A DNA stretch of 64,000 nt, taken from assembly GCA_014773175.1 (NCBI GenBank), contig VXCM01000132.1:175177-239176 (forward strand), written 5' to 3'. The notes beneath the pieces were generated by a model that saw only the letters and a list, made by a program, of their open reading frames with translations, made no database searches and had not been told where the DNA came from. Within the stretch, counting starts at the first letter, position 1, and each line of letters starts with the position of its first letter. This document shows, one piece after another, positions 1 to 64,000 of this stretch. The stretch comes from Lucifuga dentata (Eukaryota > Chordata > Actinopteri > Ophidiiformes > Bythitidae). The position numbers and the translations under genes are program-made.

Positions 1-442
1 CAGCTACAAACTGTTGTTGAAATTACTTAATTTAAATGGTCGAACACGGAGCTGCATAGAAGACAATATATGTGCGCCAGAGAAAATGGTCCCAGGAGAA
101 GACAGCTTTTACTGAGAAAGTAAAAACAATCACCCCTTCTGTATTCAGACATACATTATGTGTTAGTAGATGAAACATTGAATTTTAAGGTGGGTGTATC
201 ACCTGAACAATTGATTATGAAAGATTAGGGGATTTGGCAAAATAAAACAAAAGTTAAAATATGGTTTTATGTTTTGGGAAATGGTATCAATAATGTAATG
301 TGTATGAGGGTAGTATTTATTGGGCTCAAACATGCAAAATCACCAGTATGATCCTTTAAATAGGAATAATTCCAATTAATTAAATCATTCTGTAAAGGAC
401 CCAGCCTTCACTTTGTCATTGCATTTTTAATTAAATCCCAAA
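1..442 (+). other. kcnab2 last intron, left part
   Basis: AT-rich non-coding sequence upstream of the terminal kcnab2 exon. Positions 70-359 are a MITE fragment, listed separately. I see no exon here, so the earlier kcnab2 exons must lie to the left of the window. Confidence 0.6.
70..359. repeat. Fragment of TTAA-flanked MITE family, copy 1
   Basis: Read in reverse complement, this stretch matches about 6926-7225. Shared blocks include the motif near 317-340 (GGCTCAAACATGCAAAAT) and the end ATCCTTTAAA at 351-360. The TTAA at 356-359 matches the ends of the complete copies at 7638-8104 and 16792-17412. Only one arm is present, so this is a truncated or diverged copy. It has no coding capacity. 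Confidence 0.7.
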
Positions 443-450
443 ATTTATTT

Positions 451-722
451 ATATGGAAGCAAAATAGGGTCATAAAGATCTGAATTTAAATCAACACTGA
501 ATTTAAAGCCACAAATTCAGATCTCAAAATTCAAGTTGCGTATATTCAAAATGCAATATTCAGGTTGCTCAAATTCAGTTTAATAAACTTCAGATTGAAA
601 AAAATTCAAGTAGAACATCCGGGATACCAAGGATAGGCAATCAAATCGCGCTGAAATGATCCTACTTTTGGCCTGTCAGGTTGCGTTCTTGCCATAATTC
701 CACAAGTAGAAGAAGAGCAGTG
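451..722 (+). repeat. Left terminal inverted repeat of the 2.55 kb element
   Basis: Pairs with 2733-3003. The arm holds several internal copies of AAATTCAG and its complement CTGAATTT, which look like sub-terminal transposase-binding repeats. Similarity fades around the motif AGAAGAAGAG. Confidence 0.85.
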
Positions 723-2732
723 GCGTTTAAGAAATAGGCCGTTTCTCGATACAAAGTGCGTATTTGTAAGTTTATATTTGTGAAGTTGACACGGAGTACG
801 GACGTGTAAGGACAGGAGGACGCAGAACGCTTAATTTCCAGTTGAGACAAAGCATACTGGATGACATCGCCACACAGCTGAATCAGCTGATCACACTAAA
901 TCCATGTACAATTTTATACACTACACGAGTTCCGTTTGTTTTCATTTTATTATACTATTTAAAATACTTTTTCGGCTATTTATTTATTTTCATGCAACTT
1001 GTGTGTGTTAGTTTATTGAGAGAGGTGTAGTCAATGCACAATAAATGAAAGACGGATGAGGCAGAGCAGGTGATTACAGCTACGAGCCAGAACGCTGCGG
1101 AAAAGAATGAAGACGTGCCGTTCTGTGGCTTTATGTTTATCAGTATGCTGTTTTGTTTTAAAAGGTTATTGAATGGATTTTTGTCACTTAACTAGAACAT
1201 CATTAATATAAAAATAAAACATTACATTTTCATCGTCATTACCCATTATTCAGGGTCACAAGCAGGTAAATTCACTTCCTTATAGTCAAACATGACAAAT
1301 AGAAAAACCCTGTCCCATTTTTAATACAGTTCAGATAATAGAATTTTAGAATATTGAATTGGTAGTCTGAATAAAGAGCCTTTATTTAGCGTGAGATGAT
1401 TAGCCTTACCTGCCTTTCCCTCCTGATGGGGCAGAGATTTATTACTGAAATATCAGAAGAGGTTGATGCTCCATTGAGAAGACTTAAAATACAACTATTC
1501 ATGCAAAAGTCGACCTATATCTCATCTTTCATATGAACGTTATGGTCCAGCTAGACAGACTTCTCTGTGATATAGTAAATCTAAAGTTATTGTCGACTCA
1601 GGACCTGATTTGGTGTCTGCTTATTAGGTCTATATGCAGTGGAATGGAAAAACGTTTCTACGGCATGAGTTTATTATCATAGAAGTAAGATATTAATAAA
1701 TACACAAAGATAAACTGTTAATTGCACAGAAATGTTTAATTGTGCTAGACTGACACAGCAGGAACAGAATACAAAAGAAAAGCTACCTTAATGGAAAACT
1801 TCCTTCAGTGATGCTGCAGCGTGTCTGATGCATTTCTGGATGTTTGCGGCGGTGATGCAGCTTCGTGCAGGATGCGCTGTCCTCCGCAGATCCTCCGTGT
1901 TTAAACTGGACCGTTTCTCTCTCTCTCTCTCAAACACACATCAAGTGTCATATTCTAATATTGTTCATTTACATTTGAAACAACACTATGTTAAGTTAAA
2001 ATATTATTTTGCTTAGTTAATGTGTTGCGTTAATTACGATGAACGATAACAAGCTTCTGTTGTTTAATTGCTGATAAACATACAATCTGTAAAAACTTAC
2101 ATAAGCAGCTTGTTATGTCTAATGCTTCTACTGTAGTTCTGTTTACGTGTCACTATGAAACTATGCATTCAGGAAAAGACGCAAATACCTGTAGAAAACA
2201 GGTAAGAAGAAATGTGTTGCTACTGCTGCTTGCTAACAGTAAAACGTTTTGTGAGTTTGAGTTCTTCCGTGTTTCGCCTGTTCTGTTCAGACATCCACTC
2301 AACACAGCTCACTGTAAAAGTTACACAAAATTTACATATCCAATAAAACTGTGAAACTCAACTTTACCATCAGCTAAATCAGTTTGTAAAGCAAAAAGTG
2401 CTGCATTTTACCTGAGACCAACGCTTATCTTACAAAAGGAGTAACAGCAGCACATCACGGAGACATCAGAGCCGCCGGTAAGAACCGAAGCTGCTGATAT
2501 CACTGCTGCAGCTAGCCGCTAGCGGAGCCTCCGGTTTCCAAAAACATCGGAACAGATTTTTAATTCAGCAATTTTAATCAGTTAACCACGTATTTGAAAT
2601 CTAAACAGCTAATTTCTCACATAAAAAATCTCAAAACAGAATTTGGTGACTTAAATAGTTAAAACAAAACTTATTAGTTTAACAGGCTTCCTCCACCGCC
2701 GCTGGCTGACGTTAAATGCGGTGAACATGGAC

Positions 2733-3003
2733 TTCCTCCTCTTCTTCTAAATGTGGAATTACGGCAGAACGCAAGCTGACAGGCCAAAAGTACGATCGAT
2801 TGCAGCGCGATTTGATTGCCTACCCTTGGTATCCCGGATGTTCTACTTGAATTTTTCAATCTGAATTTTTTTAAACTGAATTTGAGCAACCTGAATATTG
2901 CATTTTGAATATACACAACTTGAATTTTGAGATCTGAATTTGTGGCTTTAAATTCAGTGTTGATTTAAATTCAGATCTTTATGACCCTATTTTACTTCCA
3001 TAT
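2733..3003 (-). repeat. Right terminal inverted repeat of the 2.55 kb element
   Basis: Inverted partner of 451-722. It differs by scattered substitutions and small indels (for example TACTTCCA here against the complement of TGGAAGCA on the left), so the insertion is not recent. Confidence 0.85.
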
Positions 3004-3516
3004 ATTTATTTATTTACAACTTTCATTAGCAACTTAACTGCATGTAAGTAAATTAAAGTTACAAAAATGACATAAACTGACCACATTACAAAATGTGTGG
3101 AGATAACTTATGTTCTGCCTGAGATGTTCAATCTGAGTTCATGTGTTTTACTGTTTGAATATTTTTAAGTATTGTTAAATATAAAACTGCACTTTGTACA
3201 TACAAATGAAATCATTTTCAGATCTGTTACAAAACTCCCCCCCAGTGTGTATTCTCCAATTTTGATACAGTTGGTGTTTTGCTACTACATCACAAACATT
3301 CTAGCTTGAATTGGCTGCATACAAAAGCTTAGCTGCACATCAGCGCTCTCTTGTGGTTAGGAGAAGCAACTGCAGACAATTTCTGCTTTTCGTTGTTAAG
3401 AAATCCCTGAAAACCAATCGGACTATTTTTTACATAATGGGATAATAATATGAAGCACGTGCATGAGTACACAGTACATTTACTGTTTGTGCACTCTGAT
3501 CTCTCTCCTGTCACAG

Positions 3517-3606
3517 GTTCTTCCAAAGCTGTCGTCCTCCATCACACATGAGGTGGACAGCATCCTGGGCAACAAACCCTACAGTAAAAAGGACTACCGC
3601 TCCTAA
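3517..3606 (+). CDS. kcnab2: Kv-beta-2 potassium channel subunit, terminal coding exon (partial gene)
   Basis: A pyrimidine-rich tract and CACAG at 3512-3516 precede a phase-0 exon of 29 codons plus TAA (3604-3606). The peptide begins [15 protein letters not shown] and ends [14 protein letters not shown]. This matches the invariant C-terminus of vertebrate Kv-beta subunits. The ILGNKPYS version is that of KCNAB2, whereas KCNAB1, as I recall it, has ILRNKPYS. Kv-beta-2 is a cytoplasmic aldo-keto-reductase-fold protein that binds NADP(H) and docks as a tetramer under Kv1 channels, affecting trafficking and gating. Only the last 29 residues are in the window; the reductase core lies to the left. 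The gene converges on megf6. Whether it is the a or b fish paralogue cannot be told from this exon. Confidence 0.9.
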   Translation, partial: VLPKLSSSITHEVDSILGNKPYSKKDYRS

Positions 3607-3785
3607 CATGCGGCGCTGTCCCGCCCTGCAGGGCTGCACCGGGCTGCAGCCGCAATGCCCCACCTTTGCCTCTGTTTGCTTGAGCTTTTACTGAGTGAGG
3701 CCCTGGCGCATGAGTCTGGCCACACCAAGGCCACCCAGGGCACCTCATTTAGAGTTACAGGGATAAGATAAGAAAAGGGGGAAAA

Positions 3786-3791
3786 AATAAA
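3786..3791 (+). terminator. Candidate proximal poly(A) signal AATAAA of kcnab2
   Basis: Canonical hexamer about 180 bases after the kcnab2 stop, inside an A-rich run. It would give a short 3'UTR. Confidence 0.35.
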
Positions 3792-5604
3792 GTCACCTCC
3801 ACAGGAAAAGAAAGGATTGATAAGAACGACAAAAGTGGGAAGCGAGGTTAGGGATTTGCGCTCATAGTTACGTCAGTTATACATTCAATTCAGCTGAACG
3901 TACTTTAAAACCGAAGAAAAATACCTTTAAAAAAAAATAAGCACATGCTTGCTTGGCAGCCAGATATTATTTCTGTTTGCTTTTTTTTTTTTAATTTTGA
4001 ACAGAATGCAACTAAAAGGAAGATGAGGTTCATACTGTATGAATAATGTACAAGAACTACTCTGTTGTATCATAGCCATGCGTTTGTTCCTTGGACATTC
4101 GGTTTACAAACACCTGTGTACTGTACGATTCTGTCCGTTTCTCTCAAAGAACTCTTTGTGTTGTCTACATTATGGGTGTACGATGAGCCTTCGAGCAGGC
4201 TTAAACAATCAGCACTTTAGTATTGTCAGTGTAGCGGTGGAGAGTTGTTTAAAGGAGGGGAGGAGTTGGGTATTACAATAGTCTTATCTCACAGTCATTG
4301 CACTATAGAATCGCATCGCCTCCTGAAGACTAGTTCCCCTCTCCTCTTCCTCCCGGTCCTCCCTCTCTCGTCTCTCCCGGCCTTCACTGGCAGTACGTTT
4401 GTCCAGACACTCCTCATTAGTCCATGTAAAAATCCTGTTGTTTAGGGGTTGGGGGTGAACGACTGCCCTCTGCTGGAGAGGCTCGTCACTGCTGCCCTAG
4501 CGTCACAAACTCAGTGAAGCATCCTCACTGACGGGTCAGGAGTGCAGGCCAACGTGTCGGGGCAACTCGTCTGTCGCCGAAGAGATTAGCTACTTCTTCA
4601 TCCCTAAAAGCAGGAACTACAGAAAGCGTTAAATCAGACGTAGTGTCCTTCATCACTGTGTTACTCAGCCTCTTCTCTCTTTTTAGGCTGGGCTGTTAAT
4701 CTACATGACGCACTCATATCAGTGCTAGCTCCGACATCTCATGGAAATTTCTCCTTGATCAAATTTTGTTCAAGTATTATGCCTTATTTACAGTTGCATC
4801 AGACTGTGCTGTTGGCTTTCGTGTAGACAGCAGCTCGGCAGCTGCCCTCGGCCAACTGGTCGCACGTCCCTGTAACGGGAACGCTGACCGGTGGAAGAGG
4901 TTGTGCACTCTCGCCGCTTCCTAATGGGAGCAAGGGGCTTTGTGTGTCCAGTTAATCGGTTGGCGGCAGCAGCTCAGGGAACAGAGCAGGTGGCTTTAGG
5001 TAGAATCTAACGAGGCGGAGGTTGCATTTGCTTGTATGTCTTTCTTTCTTGTGCGGACACTGCGGAGGACACGTCTGACCAGTGACATTTCGCGTGGCTT
5101 GAGCCAAAGATATTCTTCACGTCTCTTTGACAACATCTCACTTCCTGCAAGGTTATATAAAACCATTGCAAAGCATGTGCTGTCCAGCTTGTTATCTATC
5201 TATGGTATGGACTTTATTCCATAATATATCTTTACTTGACCATGCTGTTGTACTAGTTAACAAATACGCCCTTCATATACAGAATGCATAGTACGGCTAC
5301 TTGCTTTAGGATCGGTAAGGTATGCTTCAGGTGGCAGATTACCTGGTACAAGTCAAAGTATTATTGCAGAATTTGACGCCGCCCTGTATCGGTATTCATT
5401 CTTTTCTCTTTTGGGTGCTCTCTTACTGTGATTAAAGCACAAGTGGATAGCATGCGACACATCCCCAAAGCATGGACCCTCTTCACCCAGCCTACGGTAC
5501 CTAAGGGACAAGCACGGTGATGCTACCCAGCTTACTAATGTGTAGATAACCAGTCTTTACTAACAGCTGATACTGTTGATTCTTAGCCGAAACGAGTACA
5601 GGTA

Positions 5605-5610
5605 AATAAA
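5605..5610 (+). terminator. Candidate distal poly(A) signal AATAAA of kcnab2
   Basis: Canonical hexamer in GTAAATAAAGC, about 2 kb after the stop. An ATTAAA variant lies 170 bases before it. GT-rich sequence follows within 150 bases. Confidence 0.35.
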
Positions 5611-5625
5611 GCTGTGGCGTCGGTA

Positions 5626-6925
5626 TGAATGGTGATATGAATGATGGTGCGAATGAGTTATAATGCTTAGGGAATACAAAGAGAATCAGAAAACGTCATT
5701 GTGGGATGTGTGTGAATGAAGTATAGAGTCATTAATGATCCTGGTGATTGAACAGCTAATTTGTGTCACTGCTGTTGATGCTGTGTGTGTGTTATAGGGG
5801 ATGATCAATTAAGCCCTTGCTTTCGCTTGTTGTATTATTGATCCCTGTATTCGTCTGATTTGCCGTGTCTCGTACGTCTGAGTGGAAAAAAAAAAGTGGC
5901 GTGAGTCAACGTTGTTTTGTCAGAAGAGAAAAAAAAATAAGCAAAGACAAACATTTCCTGTGAATTTCCTGTGACTTAAAGTTTCATCAACAGGGAGCAG
6001 AGTACTTTTTATAGATCAGTAAGTCAATAGCGTCGCTGTGCGTTTTGTTCTACCATCAGTGGTATTTCACACAGGGCTTAACACTGACCTGCCTAAAAAA
6101 GATCTTGTGGTGTTAACATGTCCCCCGGGTATTAAAACGGTTTATGCACACTGTAGACATACGTGTTGATGTTGAGGAGCTTCATAGAAAGGCTGAAGCG
6201 TAGTTATCTGCTGCCCTCACCTGTCTAACAGAAATTCATGCTTTAAGAGGTTCTAGTTTAATCATAGTGTTCTCAGCATATTGACAGACTCACAGATGGA
6301 TAGAGCTTACTTTACAGAAGGTTCTAGGTTATACAGAGAATATATTTTTATGTTTTAGCATTTAATGCAGTAGAGAGAAGAAACTGTTTTTATTTTTTCA
6401 TCATGCTGCATTTTCCTATTGTATCAAGTTTAAGACTGACAAAAGCAAATTCTGTTGTGTATGCATTATGAGGAGTGCTCTGAAGTGGTGGACTAAATTC
6501 AGTCTGAAGATCTAGTGAGAGCCTGGTATCTCCTGTTCTGTACATAGTTTGACCTTCTTTGTATATATTTCTGGTTGTGATCACCTCTGCCTTTTCTCTT
6601 TTTTAATTTTCTTTTGCAGGCATTGCTATCTGCACTGTGCTTGAATCTGAATTTAGACAGGATGTACAGCTTCGATCTTCAATGAAAATGAAATAATGAT
6701 AAAAATAAGAATGGTAAATAACTTTAAGTGTCTGTCTTTATTGACTGTCTCGTATGGGTCATTCAGGGAGATGAACGATGTTCCACAGGTTTGGCACAGT
6801 TACAAAGTCTATTCGGTGAATGAGATATATAAATATGAAGCAATTCATACACAAAATGATTGATCAGTTTTTAGATATGTGACATTGGATAAGGCTTTTG
6901 TGCAGATATTAATAATTGTGTAATC
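5626..6925. other. Intergenic or extended 3'UTR, no gene seen
   Basis: AT-rich, with short A and T runs and only tiny open frames. I see no splice pairs, RNA gene or repeat structure. It could still belong to a longer kcnab2 3'UTR. Confidence 0.5.
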
Positions 6926-7225
6926 TTCAGTGACCATCCAGCGATTTAGCATTTTTGAGCCCAATAAATACTATCCTCATACACATTACGTTACTGCCAA
7001 CATTTTCCAAAACATAAAACCATATTTCAGTTTTGCTGTTATTTTGCCAAATTCTGTAATTTTTCAAAGTCAAATGTTTAGGTGACATCCCCACCTTAAT
7101 ATTAAATGTCTCACCTGTTAACACGTATAGCTGAATGCAGAAGAGACCATTGTTTTTAATTTCTTGGTAAAAGTCACCTTCTCCTGAGACTCTATTTCCA
7201 GGCAGAGATGAATATTTTCTTCCTT
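6926..7225. repeat. TTAA-type MITE family, copy 2 (one arm)
   Basis: Inverted counterpart of 70-359. It has GTGACCAT near the outer end, then TTTGAGCCCAATAAATAC, CATACACATTACGTTACTG and a GTCACCTTCTCCTGAG block. The second arm is missing, and the inner end abuts a microsatellite region. Confidence 0.65.
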
Positions 7226-7310
7226 GCAGCTCCCTGGATCAGTTAAATAAAGTGACTTTAACAACAAAAAATAATAGATGTCATGTATACTGTGATGTAA
7301 TGTATGCAGG

Positions 7311-7441
7311 TTGTGTATGTATGTATATATATATATATATGTATGTATATATACATATGTATATGTATGTATATATACATATATATATGTATATATACAT
7401 ATGTATATATGTGTATATATGTATATGTATATATGTATATC

Positions 7442-7473
<32 letters not shown>

Positions 7474-7488
7474 GATATATATATATGT

Positions 7489-7520
<32 letters not shown>
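7311..7520. repeat. TA/TATG microsatellite, ~210 bp
   Basis: Alternating purine-pyrimidine repeat made of TA, TATG and TATATACA units. It yields open frames of isoleucine, tyrosine, methionine and valine in several frames, none of them genes. Confidence 0.95.
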
Positions 7521-7521
<1 letters not shown>

Positions 7522-7528
7522 AACTGTT

Positions 7529-7556
7529 GTGAACAGTTTATTCATAAACTGTTCAC
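7529..7556. repeat. Short perfect palindrome beside the microsatellite
   Basis: GTGAACAGTTTAT is followed after two bases by ATAAACTGTTCAC, giving 13-bp perfect arms. It starts 9 bases after the TA tract and probably arose by replication slippage or template switching. Confidence 0.7.
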
Positions 7557-7637
7557 ATTGTGAATTAAGGCACATTAAATAAACAGAAATATGCTAAATA
7601 GCCATAGCCTTCACTGCACTACTACAGTAAAGCACGA

Positions 7638-8104
7638 TTAAAGGACCATCCCGTCCATTTTGCATGTTTGAGCCTAATATATTCAATTTTCATACACATG
7701 ACGTTACTGACAATCATTTCCCAAAGCATACTACCTAGAACAGTGAATTAAATAAAAAATTCCTAGCTTACAGTCCGCCATTGGTTTCAGTTTTCAGATC
7801 ACTCTGCATTTTTTATTGTGCTTAAACGCTAACGCTAAAATTATGTAACTTCGGGAAAAAAAACAAATACACATCTTGTTGGCGATGATGGCTTACCTAT
7901 CCCAAGAACGTTTCAAGTATCAACAAGTTGATTTTAATAGCGTACCAGAATGAACTGAAACCAATGGTGGTCTGGAAGGTAGGGAAAAACATTAATTCAT
8001 CGTTCCAGACGTATGCTTTGGGAAATTATTGTCAGTAATGTTATTGTTTGAAAATTGAATATATTAGGCTCAAACACATGCAAAATGGCCATGATGGTCC
8101 TTAA
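7638..8104. mobile_element. TTAA-flanked palindromic MITE, complete copy 3
   Basis: Starts TTAAAGGACCAT and ends ATGGTCCTTAA, with TTAA at both outer edges (7638-7641 and 8101-8104). Inner blocks TTTGAGCCTAATATATTCAA and ATATTAGGCTCAAA are also inverted relative to each other. TTAA target choice is typical of piggyBac-type and some other transposases, but I cannot assign a family. There is no coding capacity. Confidence 0.85.
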
Positions 8105-8689
8105 AGATGTAGGTACTTCTGTACTTCATATGGTGACAATATTAGAACAACTTCAGGTAAGGTGATGCCATGAGATGTAGTTTCATATTTATCATATCCG
8201 GCAATATAAATCAAGTTCCTTACATAATTAGACATAATTATTTTACAAACCTGCAAAAGATATTTAATGAAACTGCAAAATATAAAAAAATACAGAAAGT
8301 AACGTTACACAACCACAATCTCTTGCAAAAAGTGATGTCTAAAATATCTTTCTGCAGGCATTGTTTTGGAGAAACAGTTCTGCTCCTGAAGGTTTATGTT
8401 TAGGTTGATGCTGAAAAAATCGGCTCCATTTTTACCAGTACAAACTCCAGTTGTAATGGACTGGTGACCCACAGGCTCCAGCAGTTCAAAGGAGGCTTCA
8501 TCAAGCAAAAAGCGGCTTGTCCAGCTTGGGTGCAAACATGAAACTGCGATGCTCATCAGTGAGTCCTTTTTTNTTTTTTTTTTTTTTTTCCTCCATGAAG
8601 GTAGTCCAAACAACATGTCCCCAAAGCTTTGACTCACCTCGGTAAATGCTGACTGATCTGTTCCAGAGTCTTTGAAAGAGATGGAGCTG
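8105..8689 (-). other. megf6: megf6 3'UTR
   Basis: Minus-strand sequence after the megf6 stop codon. It contains a T run interrupted by N at 8573 and a canonical GTGAGT donor at the 8637/8638 border, which could define a spliced UTR. A candidate ATTAAA signal lies at 8263-8268. The far end is uncertain and could run into the MITE. Confidence 0.5.
8263..8268 (-). terminator. megf6: Candidate poly(A) signal ATTAAA of megf6
   Basis: Common variant hexamer on the minus strand, about 420 bases downstream of the stop codon and before the MITE. I saw no AATAAA on that strand between it and the stop. Confidence 0.35.
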
Positions 8690-61919
<53,230 letters not shown>

Positions 61920-62190
61920 CTCAGTCTTGGAATAGTGGAATACAGTTTAAAAAATGCTGAACTGCTTGCGAACTCATAAGCATAAAATGAACATCTTTAC
62001 AAAGCCAATAAATAACCGAAAACAAAAATCCGACGGATCCAGTTGAATAACTTAAAAGGTGCGTAAAGGATGCGTCGCAAGGTAAAGTCCGACACTTTCC
62101 AAAAATAACACGGCCATCACACGCGTGTATTCCGCTCACGGCCGCTGACACTGACAGAAACTTCAGCTCACCTCCGCTTCGTCACTGCAG
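61920..62190 (-). promoter_or_regulatory. megf6: Probable megf6 5'UTR and promoter-proximal region
   Basis: The stretch 62020-62180 is visibly richer in CpG (about 14 CpG in 160 bases) than the rest of the intron-scale sequence, and lies directly upstream of exon 1. No TATA box is obvious on the minus strand. A GTGAGC donor-like site near 62170 could end a non-coding exon. The transcription start cannot be placed. Confidence 0.45.
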
Positions 62191-64000
62191 ATGTTTTACT
62201 GAGAGAAACTAGTGGAGGCTGAGCGTTTCTGCCTCCATTCACTTGGTAATGATGGCAGGGGTTGTTGGGGGAGGATGCAAAGGGTGCCATCTATTATTCC
62301 TTCAACAACTTCTCAAAACGCACACAGACACCATTCAATATGCACGTCAGACACCCCCNAAAAAAAAAACAAAAAAAACACACACACACGTTTTAAAACT
62401 GTCCCTAGTTGGGGAAAGAAAAAAAATTTAGTAGTCCTATGGGTTCTTGTTGTAGCCAACTGATAAATATCTGCCTTAAAAGTAATTATAATGCTTTATT
62501 TATCTTCCATGGTAGTTCTATGGTATTCTGTGGCAGGTTATGCACAATTTATAATAGTTGTTTTTCTGTGAATGATTCAGGCATGGCCATAGCTGTGAGT
62601 AGAGGAAATTGGGGGTCTGCAGTGGCCATTCTGCAGGGCAAACAGCTGATGGGGTCAAAAGGTCAGTTGATCAGGAGGACTGAGGTACTGCTGCTCTCCA
62701 AACATAGCTTTCATTGAGCGCATGTGTGTTCATGACCTGAAGCTTTCCCCGGTCCCTGTGTATTCCTGGTGTAAGACTACCACATGTTGCTTTACCTCAG
62801 GGTTTCCCAGACAGATAAATTCCTGCTGAAAAACACCTTAGTCCAGCTGCAGCATGATCTCCATGCTGCTCAGTGTATAGTGCCAGCAGGGTCAGGATTG
62901 CTGGCTAACCAGTGTGCTAGTGTAACTGAACAAACATGATAATTCATTTGTATAAGCAGTCAATACCAATAGGTCCTTGAGCTGTGGTTTAGCTAGTAGG
63001 ACCAATAATTAAGTCATATTAACTTGGAATTTTGGACTGGAATTTTACTGTCTATTTAAAATGATAACACAGCGGTTTTATTTAAAAAAAAAAGTGATGC
63101 CCAATTTGCGAAGCATATGTAAGAATGGACAAATAAAAAATATTTTAATGGCCATTACAGATTATTAACTATTTGTCAACCAACAAACAAGACCACATGC
63201 TACAAAATTGCTGGTCTGCTTTTCTCCCCCACCACTAAACAAGATCAAGACAGCCATATCATATGTAGTGATGACAGTAAAACTTGTAGACAGACAAATT
63301 AAAGAGATTCTAATGGTGATTAACCTAAACATTTTAAAGACTTCAGCACTACAAAAAAAACAAAACAAAAACGCTTTTTTTCTGTCATCTATAAATACAT
63401 TGATACAAACGCACATACCGGATAAAGTTGTGATTTAAATCCTTGTGATCAATGTTGACTTAGCATTAATGTTTAAAGTTACAGTTTATAGTATTTATTG
63501 GGCTTCACGCCCGATCACTCAAAGCAGAACACTGGATACCCATCAGCACTTTGTACGAATGGATTATAGTTTGCTGCCACCTTGTGGTTGAAAATAAGAA
63601 TTACACAGGACAGGGACTGTCACGTGTTCCACACATGTCGCAACGAAGAGACTTGAACAAATATTCACTGTGTAGCCAAAAAAAAGCATACATAGGAAGT
63701 ACTTGTGACAGCAAAAGAATTTTGCCCTGCTAAAAAGTCGGCCTGTTCTTGCCACGCATCTGTTCTTATCGAATATCAGCGTATGTCTGTCTTACATCGG
63801 TTACATAAATTATCTACGCTCCCTAACTCTAACTTCCAGTAGGGACAAAGCTGTTTGCAAACTACCACAAAACACCAGAAGAAGATGAAGAACAACAGAG
63901 GTTGATTCAAGGAACACCGGCGGCGGGAGCGACGGTGGAGGAGAGCTGGATTGTTTGGGGCGCGGTTTTTGAAAAACATTTTTGGAATTAATTTTTGTGA
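62191..64000. other. Sequence upstream of megf6, no supported gene
   Basis: Contains N at 62359 between C and A runs, then AT-rich sequence. The last ~150 bases turn GC-richer (GGCGGCGGGAGCGACGGTGG near 63919), which could be the start of a plus-strand gene beyond the window. I found no open frame or splice site to support that. Confidence 0.5.

Larger units (their letters stand above)
451..3003. mobile_element. Non-autonomous DNA transposon with ~270-bp terminal inverted repeats
   Basis: The first ~270 bases are repeated in inverted orientation at the far end. Both ends carry ATATGGAAG, then AATAGGGTCATAAAGATC, and continue in register through GGGATACCAAGG. Direct copies of ATTTATTT flank the element at 443-450 and 3004-3011, consistent with an 8-bp target duplication, although the sequence is low-complexity. 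The 2 kb between the arms has no long open frame, so no transposase is encoded. Family is not assigned: 8-bp duplications fit hAT or P, while long arms are also typical of Mutator-like elements. It sits in the last intron of kcnab2. Confidence 0.85.
3607..5625 (+). other. kcnab2: Probable kcnab2 3'UTR
   Basis: Sequence after the kcnab2 stop with no splice structure or convincing open frame. Candidate poly(A) signals on the plus strand are AATAAA at 3786-3791, ATTAAA at 5431-5436 and AATAAA at 5605-5610. The end given is the most distal good hexamer plus a short cleavage allowance, so it is only a guess. Confidence 0.5.

Noticed and set aside
3517..3606. Initial idea that the left-edge exon belongs to tprg1l, a neighbour of MEGF6 in human
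   Set aside because: The C-terminus [14 protein letters not shown] is that of Kv-beta-2; TPRG1L, as I remember it, ends quite differently (…TRGKIGF).
7252..7563. Open frame of about 100 residues rich in tyrosine, isoleucine and methionine
   Set aside because: It is the translation of a TA/TG microsatellite; overlapping frames read through as well, which is a property of the repeat.

Overview
This is a eukaryotic, vertebrate-type window, most probably from a ray-finned fish. It has small exons separated by long AT-rich introns with GT-AG borders, many CA, TA and CT microsatellites, and short Tc1-like, hAT-like and TTAA-flanked DNA transposons. It contains no bacterial operon, phage or CRISPR structure. 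The species cannot be fixed by eye.

One gene fills most of the window: a complete megf6 (multiple EGF-like domains 6) orthologue on the minus strand. I rebuilt 38 coding exons by hand from splice borders and reading phase. They run from the start codon at 61917-61919 down to the stop codon at 8690-8692, total 4794 nt and encode 1597 residues, with every junction in frame. In order the protein has a signal peptide, an EMI domain (two exons), one EGF module, eight cbEGF/EGF modules (one exon each), an acidic linker, 24 laminin-type EGF-like modules (one exon each, mostly 129 bp), and a short tail. The modules match human MEGF6, as I remember it, in order and in diagnostic phrases.

At the left edge, on the plus strand, lies the last coding exon of kcnab2 (Kv-beta-2 potassium-channel subunit, 3517-3606), followed by its 3'UTR. 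kcnab2 and megf6 converge tail to tail. The last kcnab2 intron carries a 2.55 kb non-autonomous DNA transposon with terminal inverted repeats of about 270 bp.

From left to right: 1-3516 is kcnab2 intron with mobile elements; 3517 to about 5.6 kb is the kcnab2 terminal exon and UTR; about 5.6-8.1 kb is intergenic, with MITEs and a TA/TG microsatellite; 8.1-24.5 kb is the exon-dense 3' half of megf6; 24.5-61.8 kb holds megf6 exons 1-6 scattered among large introns; 61.9-62.2 kb is a CpG-richer probable promoter and 5'UTR; 62.2-64 kb is upstream sequence with no gene that I can support.

The observations most worth a second look are these: a possible internal first exon with its own signal peptide in intron 5 (29954-30107); EGF exon 32, which has lost two conserved cysteines and has a TG repeat at its splice acceptor; a 33-bp-stem hairpin at 49281-49353 whose two imperfect positions are both G-U wobbles on only one strand; a hAT-type element with exact 8-bp target duplications; and a 67-bp exact duplication around a single N that looks like an assembly join.
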